A DNA stretch of 64,000 nucleotides, from the NCBI GenBank assembly GCA_963709525.1, contig CAVPXB010000021.1, positions 93,126 to 157,125 on the forward strand, written 5' to 3'. Within the stretch, counting starts at the first letter, position 1. Every line of letters starts with the position of its first letter. The notes beneath the pieces were generated by a model. That model worked only from the letters and a program-made list of their open reading frames with translations, did no database searches and was not told the DNA's origin. This document shows, in pieces, positions 57,189-64,000 of this stretch. Made by a program: the position numbers and the translations under genes. This DNA comes from CAIWHR01 sp963709525 (GTDB lineage Bacteria > Pseudomonadota > Gammaproteobacteria > Burkholderiales > Casimicrobiaceae).

Positions 57189-58454
57189 ATGGCCACCTCC
57201 CCCGGCAAAGAGTTTCCGCGCCTCACGCGCCTGCCCCCGTACGTTTTCAATATCACCACCGAACTCAAGATGGCCGCCCGCCACCGCGGCGAGGACATCA
57301 TCGATTTCGGCATGGGCAATCCCGACGGTCCGACGCCCCGGCACGTCGTCGACAAACTGATCGAAACCGTCCTGCGTCCCGACACGCACGGCTATTCGGT
57401 ATCGAAGGGCATCCCGCGGCTGCGCCGCGCGATCTGCCATTGGTACCAGCGCCGCTGGGGCGTCGAATTCGATCCCGAGACCGAGGCCATCGTCACCATC
57501 GGCTCGAAGGAAGGCATCGCGCACCTGGCCCTTGCCACGCTCGGGCGTGGCGATACCGTGCTGGTGCCCAATCCCAGTTATCCGATCCACATCTACGGTC
57601 CGGTGATCGCGGGCGCCGACATCCGCCACGTGCCGATCACGCCGGATGTCGATTTCTTCGCCGAGCTCGAGCGCACGATCCACACGAGCTTCCCGAAGCC
57701 GAAGATGCTGATCATCAACTTCCCGTCGAACCCGACGGCGCAGTGCGTCGAGCTGCCGTTCTTCGAGAAGATCGTGGCGCTGGCCAAGGAGTACGGCATC
57801 TGGGTGGTCCACGACCTCGCCTACGCCGACATCACTTTCGACGGCTGGAAGGCGCCGTCGATCATGCAGGTGCCGGGCGCGCGCGACGTCGCCGTCGAGT
57901 TCTTCACCATGTCGAAGAGCTACAACATGGCCGGGTGGCGGATCGGCTTCATGGTCGGCAACAAGGATCTCGTCTACGCGCTGTCGCGGATCAAGGGCTA
58001 TCACGACTACGGCACGTTTACCCCGCTTCAGGTCGCCGCGATCGCGGCGCTCGAGGGACCGCAGGATTGCGTGGCCGAGATCGCGATGAAATACCAGAAG
58101 CGCCGCGACGTGCTGGTGAAAGGATTGCACGAGGCCGGATGGATGGTGGACAACCCCAAGGCGTCGATGTACGTGTGGGCGAAGATCCCCGAGCAATACC
58201 GTGCCGCGGGCTCGCTCGAGTTCGCCAAGGCGCTGCTCGCCAAGGCCAGGGTCTCCGTGTCGCCGGGCATCGGCTTCGGCGAGTACGGCGACGACTACGT
58301 CCGCTTCGCCTTGATCGAGAACGAAAGCCGCACGCGGCAGGCGATCCGCGGCATCAAGCAGATGTTGCGCGACGACGGCATCGCGCCGGAAGCCCCGAAT
58401 CCCGCGACTGCCGCGCCGTTGGCTGCGGTCGACGTCGCGCCACACGCGCCCTGA
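57189..58454 (+). CDS. alaC: Glutamate-pyruvate aminotransferase AlaC
   Basis: A 421-residue fold-type I PLP aminotransferase that makes alanine from pyruvate with glutamate. It is very similar to E. coli AlaC along the whole length: LPPYVFNITTELKMAARHRG, FGMGNPDGPTP, INFPSNPTAQCVELPFFEK. Lys243 in SKSYNMAGW forms the Schiff base. ATG 57189 (MATSPGKEF) is selected by that match. In betaproteobacteria this gene usually precedes hom and thrC, as here. Confidence 0.95.
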   Translation: MATSPGKEFPRLTRLPPYVFNITTELKMAARHRGEDIIDFGMGNPDGPTPRHVVDKLIETVLRPDTHGYSVSKGIPRLRRAICHWYQRRWGVEFDPETEAIVTIGSKEGIAHLALATLGRGDTVLVPNPSYPIHIYGPVIAGADIRHVPITPDVDFFAELERTIHTSFPKPKMLIINFPSNPTAQCVELPFFEKIVALAKEYGIWVVHDLAYADITFDGWKAPSIMQVPGARDVAVEFFTMSKSYNMAGWRIGFMVGNKDLVYALSRIKGYHDYGTFTPLQVAAIAALEGPQDCVAEIAMKYQKRRDVLVKGLHEAGWMVDNPKASMYVWAKIPEQYRAAGSLEFAKALLAKARVSVSPGIGFGEYGDDYVRFALIENESRTRQAIRGIKQMLRDDGIAPEAPNPATAAPLAAVDVAPHAP

Positions 58455-58522
58455 CCGGGCGTGCGATACGGCGGCGTGGTCTCCGTGATGCGCCCGAACC
58501 TCCCTTACGCGGTTATCAGACG

Positions 58523-59845
58523 ATGACAATGAAACCTCTGCAAGTCGGCTTGCTCGGCATGGGCACTGTGGGTATGGGAACCTGGAAAGTTCTCCGCCGC
58601 AATGCCGAAGAGATCGCCCGGCGCGCCGGGCGGCCCATACGCATCACCTGGATTGCCGAGCGCGCCATCGACATCGCGCGCGAGGCGACGCGCGGGGTCG
58701 ACGGCGTCAATATCACCGATGACGCCGCGGTCGTCCTCGCGCATCCAGACGTCGACATCGTCGTCGAGCTGATCGGCGGCATCGAGCCGGCGAAGAGCTT
58801 CGTGCTGAAGGCGATCGCCAACGGCAAGCATGTGGTCACTGCGAACAAGGCGCTGCTGGCGCGGCACGGCAACGAGATCTTCGCCGCGGCGCACGCCAAA
58901 GGGGTGATGGTGGCCTTCGAGGCGGCGGTGGCCGGGGGCATTCCGATCGTCAAGGCGCTGCGCGAAGGACTGACCGCCAATCGTCTCGAGTGGATCGCGG
59001 GAATCATCAACGGGACGTCGAATTTCATCCTGTCCGAAATGCGCTCTCGCGGCGCCACCTTCGCCGAGGTGCTGAAGGAAGCGCAGGCGAAGGGTTACGC
59101 GGAGGCCGACCCGACCTACGACATCGAAGGCATCGATGCCGCGCACAAGCTGACGATCATCGCGTCGATAGCGTTCGGCGTGCCGATGCAGTTCGCCAAG
59201 GCGTATACCGAGGGCATCTCGCGCCTGACGCAGGAAGACATCCGCTATGCCGAGGAATTGGGCTACCGGATCAAGCTGCTGGGCATCACGCGGCGCACGC
59301 AGGCCGGCATCGAGCTTCGCGTCCATCCGACGCTCATTCCGGCCAGGCGGCTGATCGCCAACGTAGAAGGGGTGATGAACGCGGTGCTGGTCAAGGGCGA
59401 CGCGGTGGGGCCGACGCTGTACTACGGCGCCGGCGCGGGCGCCGAGCCGACGGCGAGTTCCGTGATCGCCGACCTCGTCGACGTGACGCGCATGCACACC
59501 GCCGATCCGGAGCATCGGGTGCCGCATCTTGCCTTCCAGCCCGATCAGCTGTCGGACACGCCGTTCCTGCCCATGGGCGAAGTCGTGACCAGCTATTACC
59601 TGCGGATGCGCGTGCAGGATCGGCCCGGGGTGCTGGCCGACATCACGCGCATCCTGGCCGACCGCGAGATCTCGATCGACGCGATGATCCAGAAAGAGCC
59701 CTCGGAAGGCGAGGACCAGACCGACATCATCCTGCTCACCCATCGCACCATCGAGAAGAACGTCGACGCGGCCATCGCTGCGATCGAGGCGCTGCCGACG
59801 GTCGCCGGCGAGATCGTACGCATCCGACTCGAAGCACTCAACTGA
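58523..59845 (+). CDS. hom: Homoserine dehydrogenase
   Basis: A 440-residue enzyme reducing aspartate semialdehyde to homoserine for threonine and methionine. GLLGMGTVGMGTW is the nucleotide motif, VTANKALLARHG and GIINGTSNFILSEM with YAEADPTYDIEG the catalytic motifs. A C-terminal ACT domain (VQDRPGVLADITRILADREIS, from about 350) suggests feedback by threonine. Starts at ATG 58523 or 58529. Confidence 0.96.
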   Translation: MTMKPLQVGLLGMGTVGMGTWKVLRRNAEEIARRAGRPIRITWIAERAIDIAREATRGVDGVNITDDAAVVLAHPDVDIVVELIGGIEPAKSFVLKAIANGKHVVTANKALLARHGNEIFAAAHAKGVMVAFEAAVAGGIPIVKALREGLTANRLEWIAGIINGTSNFILSEMRSRGATFAEVLKEAQAKGYAEADPTYDIEGIDAAHKLTIIASIAFGVPMQFAKAYTEGISRLTQEDIRYAEELGYRIKLLGITRRTQAGIELRVHPTLIPARRLIANVEGVMNAVLVKGDAVGPTLYYGAGAGAEPTASSVIADLVDVTRMHTADPEHRVPHLAFQPDQLSDTPFLPMGEVVTSYYLRMRVQDRPGVLADITRILADREISIDAMIQKEPSEGEDQTDIILLTHRTIEKNVDAAIAAIEALPTVAGEIVRIRLEALN

Positions 59846-59856
59846 ACCGAACCTCC

Positions 59857-61278
59857 ATGCAATACATCAGCACTCGCGGGGCGTGGCGTGATGCGCCGCA
59901 GCCCTTCTCGTCCATCCTGCTCGAAGGCCTCGCTCCCGATGGCGGCCTCGCGATTCCCGAGCACTACCCCCGATTTGACGCGGCGCAGCTCGAGGGGCTC
60001 GCCACGCTCGCGTATCCCGCCCTGGCCGACGCCATACTTTCGCGTTTCATCGGCGATATTCCCGCCGGCGATCTGTCAGCGCTGATCGGCCGGACGTACA
60101 CGCCGGATGTCTTCGGCAGCGCCGACATCACACCGGTGACGCCGCTGGAACCGGGCGTCTATCTGCTGCATGCTGCGAATGGCCCCACGCTTGCCTTCAA
60201 GGACGTGGCGATGCAGCTGCTCGGCAACCTGTTCGAGTACGTGCTGGCGCGGGACGGGCGATCGCTCAACATTCTCGGTGCGACGTCGGGAGATACGGGC
60301 AGCTCGGCCGAGTACGCGATGCGCGGCAAGCGCGGCATCCACGTGTTCATGCTCAGTCCATTTGGCCGGATGAGCCCGTTCCAGCAGGCGCAGATGTATT
60401 CGCTCGCCGACGCGAACATCCACAACATCGCGATCGAGGGCGTGTTCGACGATTGTCAGGATATCGTCAAGGCGGTCAGCGCCGATGCGGCCTTCAAGCG
60501 GGAATGGCATATCGGTACCGTCAACTCGATCAACTGGGCGCGCATTGCGGCGCAGGTCGTCTATTACTTCAAGGGCTATTTCGCTGTTGCGCGTTCATGC
60601 CGCGATCGCGTCGATTTCGCCGTGCCCTCGGGCAACTTCGGCAACATCCTCGCCGGCCACGTTGCCAAGGCGATGGGATTGCCGATCCGAAGCCTGATCC
60701 TCGCGACCAACGAAAACGATGTCCTGGACGAGTTCTTCCGCACCGGGCGCTACCGTCCGCGCAAGACCGCCGACATTCACGCGACCTCGAGCCCGTCGAT
60801 GGACATCTCCAAGGCGTCCAACTTCGAACGCTACATCTTCGACATCGTCGGCCGCGATTCCCAAGCCGTGCGCGACCTGTGGCTCAGGATCGAGCACGAC
60901 GGCGGATTCGATCTCGCAGCAACGCCGTACTGGGCGCTGGTCCAGGCGTCGGGATTCGTTTCCGGCAGCAGCGCGCACGCCGATCGCATCCGCACCATTC
61001 GGGACACGCAAGCCCGGCAGGGCATCGTTGTCGATCCGCATACGGCCGATGGACTCAAGGTCGGGCGCGAATTGCGCGATCCCGACGTGCCGCTGATCTG
61101 CATCGAGACGGCGCTGCCGGCGAAGTTCGCCGCCACGATCCGCGAGGCGCTGGGTTGCGATCCCGAGCGTCCGGCGGTATACGCCGATCTCGAATCGCGA
61201 CCGCAGCGCTCGACGGTGCTGCCGCCCCAGGTGGATCGTGTGAGGACCTATATTGCGGCCCATGCCAGTCCCGGCTGA
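59857..61278 (+). CDS. thrC: Threonine synthase
   Basis: A 473-residue PLP enzyme converting O-phosphohomoserine to threonine. MQYISTRG at the N-terminus, LAFKDVAMQ with Lys115 as the PLP Lys, and GATSGDTGSSAEYAM are characteristic of the long (fungal/proteobacterial) class. PSGNFGNILAG binds the PLP phosphate. ATG is 11 bases after the hom stop. Confidence 0.96.
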   Translation: MQYISTRGAWRDAPQPFSSILLEGLAPDGGLAIPEHYPRFDAAQLEGLATLAYPALADAILSRFIGDIPAGDLSALIGRTYTPDVFGSADITPVTPLEPGVYLLHAANGPTLAFKDVAMQLLGNLFEYVLARDGRSLNILGATSGDTGSSAEYAMRGKRGIHVFMLSPFGRMSPFQQAQMYSLADANIHNIAIEGVFDDCQDIVKAVSADAAFKREWHIGTVNSINWARIAAQVVYYFKGYFAVARSCRDRVDFAVPSGNFGNILAGHVAKAMGLPIRSLILATNENDVLDEFFRTGRYRPRKTADIHATSSPSMDISKASNFERYIFDIVGRDSQAVRDLWLRIEHDGGFDLAATPYWALVQASGFVSGSSAHADRIRTIRDTQARQGIVVDPHTADGLKVGRELRDPDVPLICIETALPAKFAATIREALGCDPERPAVYADLESRPQRSTVLPPQVDRVRTYIAAHASPG

Positions 61279-61286
61279 AGACCGGG

Positions 61287-62735
61287 ATGGCGGTCCGGTC
61301 CGGGCGGACGGTGCGGGCCGATAGCCAGGCAACGCCGGTGATCCGCCACGCGCTTGCCAAGCTCGCGCGCAACCTCCGTGCGGGTTTGCGGATCGCGCTC
61401 TTTCTTCCGGTGTCCCGCCTTGACTTCCGGATCGGGGTCGCCGAATTCATCGTTTTGCTGTTTTTTTCCGCGGCGTTCGACGTCGGCATCGACTTCGTTC
61501 GCCATGGCGTTGACGCCCGCTTTTCGTGGCTGGGCGTCGCCGGCGAAACGTATGCGGCGGGTACCGTGCTGCTGGTGTCGGCGTCGCTGGCGCTGCTCTT
61601 CCGGCAGCAGGCATTGGCACTGGGGATACCGCTCATCCTCTTCGCCTCGTATCCCGCCATCCAGGCGATGCATCTCGTTCCGGGGTTCCTGCAGCGGTGG
61701 CTGCCAGGCGCAGGCTTGTTCTCCGGTTGGCTCGATGACGTGTTGCTGCTGTGGACGATCGCGATCTTTGCTCGTGCGGTGGCGGTGGCGCTGGTGCCGG
61801 TTCGACCGATGCATTGGCTGCGCGCGCTGGCGGGCGCGCTGGCGCTGCTGGCGCCGCTCTGGTTTGGCGCCACCTTCGCCCCCGACGTGCCATGGTGGCG
61901 CTCCGAAGGCGGTCACTCTGGCGCCGATTCCCGCTATCCGAACCCGGCGTCGGAGCCGGTGATGGAGGCACAGAAGCTGCTGCTGGAGGAAGCTCTGGGT
62001 GGCTTGCAGGATGCGCGCCCCGGGATTGCCGATCTCTATGCGATCGGGTTCGCAGCCAGCGGCGACGACGCGCTGCGGCAGGATGTGACGCGGGCGTTGC
62101 GAGTGCTCGACGAACGCTGGGCGACCGACGGTCGCTCGGTCGCGCTGATCAATCACCCCGCGGCGCTGCTCGAGGCGCCGCTGGCATCGGTCTCCAACCT
62201 GCGCGCGGCGCTCGACGAGATCCGGGCGGCCATCGATCCCGATGAGGACGTCGTATTGCTCTACATCGCGGGCAACGGCGCTCCCGGCGGCGTGGTCGAG
62301 GTCGCATTGCCGCCGCTCGACCTCGTCCCGCTGTCGCCGCTGCGGGTGCGCCGGATGCTGGACGAGGCGGGCATCCGCTGGCGGATCGTCATCGTGTCGT
62401 CGTGTTATTCGGGGCGCTGGCGCGAAGCACTGGCTGACGAATCGTCATTGGTGATGACCGCTACCGACGACGACCATGCGGGCGAAGCTTGCGCACTCGA
62501 TGCCGACGGGACCGCGTTCGGCGAGGCGCTCTTCAATCATGGCATGGTGGACGCGGACACGCTGACCGGCGCGTTCGACGTTGCCCGCCAGCGCGTGGCG
62601 GCGCGCGCAGGTGGCATTGCGGGGCAGGCTGGCGAGCCGCACACGCCGCAAATCGTCGTCGGCCCCGCAATGGTCGAGAAGCTGCGTGAGGTCGAGCGGG
62701 GACGCGCGGCGCGACGCGCGAGCCGCAGCGTGTAA
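61287..62735 (+). CDS. Membrane C13 (legumain/caspase-like) peptidase family protein, catalytic His replaced by Asn
   Basis: A 482-residue protein from ATG 61287, eight bases after thrC. The N-terminal half has five predicted helices (about 52-70, 91-106, 110-130, 151-170 and 178-197). The C-terminal half (about 225-475) is a Peptidase_C13 domain: RWRIVIVSSCYSG carries the nucleophile position Cys373, with LVMTAT and TAFGEALF after it. Family members have a His-Gly after the preceding beta strand (as in SHG); here LLYIAGNGAPGG has Asn330, codon AAC at 62274-62276. The catalytic dyad is therefore broken by what could be one base change. It may be inactive, or a regulatory/structural pseudoenzyme. 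The bacterial family has no well-known function; GPI-transamidase and legumain are eukaryotic relatives. Confidence 0.8.
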   Translation: MAVRSGRTVRADSQATPVIRHALAKLARNLRAGLRIALFLPVSRLDFRIGVAEFIVLLFFSAAFDVGIDFVRHGVDARFSWLGVAGETYAAGTVLLVSASLALLFRQQALALGIPLILFASYPAIQAMHLVPGFLQRWLPGAGLFSGWLDDVLLLWTIAIFARAVAVALVPVRPMHWLRALAGALALLAPLWFGATFAPDVPWWRSEGGHSGADSRYPNPASEPVMEAQKLLLEEALGGLQDARPGIADLYAIGFAASGDDALRQDVTRALRVLDERWATDGRSVALINHPAALLEAPLASVSNLRAALDEIRAAIDPDEDVVLLYIAGNGAPGGVVEVALPPLDLVPLSPLRVRRMLDEAGIRWRIVIVSSCYSGRWREALADESSLVMTATDDDHAGEACALDADGTAFGEALFNHGMVDADTLTGAFDVARQRVAARAGGIAGQAGEPHTPQIVVGPAMVEKLREVERGRAARRASRSV

Positions 62736-62769
62736 CCGCGGTCCGGCGGCGCAGGGTAAACTCGCGGCC

Positions 62770-63832
62770 GTGGCAGCCTCCGTCGACGTCCGCGCTCTCG
62801 AACACGCTTACGGGCGCATCGAGGTCGTGCGCGGCTTGAGCTTTGCGCTGGCCGACGGCGCGATCGGCTGCCTGCTCGGCCCCTCCGGGTGCGGCAAGAC
62901 GACGGTGCTGCGCTGCCTGGCAGGATTCGAGCCGATCACCGGCGGCAGCATCGTGCTGTCCGGTCGCGTGGTCTCCGAACCCGGGCGTATCGTCGCCGCC
63001 CGAAGCGCGGCAAATCGGCATGGTGTTCCAGGACTACGCGCTGTTTCCGCATCTTAGCGTCGCGGCGAACATCGGCTTTGCGTTCGGGCGTCGTCCCGAC
63101 GCCAGCCAGCAGCGGCGCGTGGCCGAAATGCTGGCGTTGATCGGCATGGATCGCGCGGGGAGCACGTACCCGCACGAGCTTTCCGGCGGGCAGCAGCAGC
63201 GCGTGGCGCTTGCGCGTGCGCTGGCCCCGAAACCCGGATTGTTGTTGCTTGACGAGCCGTTCTCGAACCTCGATGTCGATCTGCGCGAACGCCTGTCGCT
63301 CGAGGTGCGTACGATCATCAAGGCGACGGGCACCACCGCGATCCTGGTAACGCACGATCAGCATGAAGCATTCGCGCTCGCCGACGAGATCGGCATCATG
63401 CACGAAGGGCGCATCGAGCAGTGGGACAGTGCCTACGATCTCTACCACCAGCCGGCGACGAGGTTTGTCGCCGACTTCGTGGGGCAAGGCGTCTTTCTGC
63501 GCGGCATCGTCGCGGGGCCCGCGCGGGTGATCACCGAACTCGGCGAACTCGACAGCGGAGCGCCATTGCTGGCCGACGATGGTCTCGCGGTCGACGTGCT
63601 CGTGCGGCCCGACGACATCGTTCATGACGACGACGCGCCGTGGCAGGCTGAGGTTGTCGCCAGGGCGTTCCGGGGCGCCGATTTCCTGTACACGTTGCGG
63701 CTGCCGTCAGGGTCGCGCGTGCTGTCGCTCGTGCCGTCGCATCACAACCACGCGATTGGCGAGCGTGTCGGAATCCGGCTTGCCATCGATCACGTCGTGG
63801 CGTTTCCGGCGCCGGGCGAGCGCGCGGCGTGA
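62770..63832 (+). pseudogene. fbpC: Fe(3+) ABC transporter ATP-binding protein (FbpC), one frameshift
   Basis: Homology to FbpC-type ATPases spans the region in two frames. From a GTG at 62770, frame one holds GPSGCGKT (37-44, Walker A) to about codon 77. The next frame begins EARQIGMVFQDYALFPH (Q-loop) and continues with LSGGQQQRVALARAL, LLLDEPFSNLD (Walker B) and HDQHEAFAL, then a TOBE domain to 63832. Removing one C of CCC at 62999-63001 joins them as VAAEARQIG. Sequencing error is the simplest cause. If intact, it would energise the FbpA/FbpB system at 44.7-47.6 kb. Confidence 0.85.
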
Positions 63833-63891
63833 ATGGCGGGCGCAGGAGGGTGCGAAACAGGCGACCGGCATCAGCACCCTGACACACGAAT

Positions 63892-63921
63892 TTGACCCCC
63901 GGTGGTCGAGCAGGTTATAAT
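63892..63921 (+). promoter_or_regulatory. Promoter of the initiator tRNA
   Basis: TTGACC at 63892-63897 and a perfect TATAAT at 63916-63921 with an 18-base spacer, ending 12 bases before the tRNA 5' end. Best-matching promoter in the window. Confidence 0.6.
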
Positions 63922-63933
63922 TAAAAGCTCAGA

Positions 63934-64000
63934 CGCGGGGTGGAGCAGTCTGGCAGCTCGTCGGGCTCATAACCCGAAGGTCGAAGGTTCAAATCCTTCC
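63934..64000 (+). tRNA. tRNA-fMet (CAU), 3' end outside window
   Basis: An initiator tRNA-Met truncated by the window edge after 67 bases. It begins CGCGGGG with the unpaired C1 typical of initiators. The D-arm is followed by an anticodon stem CGGG/CCCG with loop CTCATAA (CAT at 63968-63970) with the three G-C pairs of initiator tRNAs, and the T-loop GGTTCAAATCC. The acceptor 3' strand and CCA end are beyond position 64000. Confidence 0.93.

Overview
The window is a 64 kb piece of a GC-rich (roughly 65-68 %) bacterial chromosome that looks betaproteobacterial, most likely Burkholderiales or a close relative. Evidence is the gene order ndk-rlmN-pilF-rodZ-ispG-hisS-yfgM-bamB, the accA-tilS pair, surE-pcm-nlpD, alaC-hom-thrC, a Bug-type solute receptor, and a palindromic intergenic repeat of a kind I associate with Comamonadaceae-like genomes. 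Genes are packed tightly, often with ATGA, GTGA or TTGA stop/start overlaps. No gene-free stretch exceeds 300 bases; the largest are 56933-57188, 14067-14304 and 2719-2942, and each holds promoter or hairpin signals. I see no phage, insertion sequence, CRISPR array, rRNA or integrase.

Layout. 1-2.7 kb (minus): a molybdopterin oxidoreductase running off the left edge, preceded by an atypical short-chain dehydrogenase. 2.9-6.1 kb (plus): a DHDPS-family aldolase, an orphan Bug receptor and cysK. 6.2-14.1 kb (minus): an eight-gene housekeeping run covering nucleotide metabolism, rRNA/tRNA methylation, type IV pilus assembly, cell shape, isoprenoids, tRNA charging and outer membrane assembly. 14.3-17.3 kb (minus): a complete TRAP transporter dctPQM. 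17.5-22.6 kb (minus): tilS, accA, a TauE permease, an acetyltransferase and two small membrane proteins. 22.7-28.2 kb (plus): a D-malate/tartrate dehydrogenase, both transhydrogenase subunits and a class III CoA-transferase. 28.2-29.8 kb (minus): an orphan peptide-type ABC receptor.

30-36.5 kb (plus): hrpA and a DUF1631 gene, both interrupted by one-base frameshifts. 36.6-37.8 kb (plus): a molybdopterin-binding-domain protein and a MaoC hydratase. 37.8-47.6 kb: pyrD, mltB, pgi, ppc, then an iron transporter receptor and permease facing each other. 47.7-50.4 kb (plus): surE-pcm-nlpD without rpoS. 50.4-54.6 kb (minus): moxR-DUF58-transglutaminase. 54.8-57 kb: a histone-deacetylase-like hydrolase, ycgR and an Mth938-domain gene. 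57.2-62.7 kb (plus): alaC-hom-thrC plus a membrane C13-type peptidase whose catalytic His is Asn. 62.8-63.8 kb: a frameshifted ferric ABC ATPase, then an initiator tRNA cut by the right edge.

Most of the content is core metabolism and envelope biogenesis. I do not see a clearly new multi-gene system. The points most worth following are the C13-family protein lacking its catalytic His, the five one-base frameshifts (four within 2.2 kb), the scattered iron transporter with a possible operator, and the SDR without YxxxK next to the molybdoenzyme. The homopolymer character of the frameshifts makes sequencing or assembly error the first explanation.
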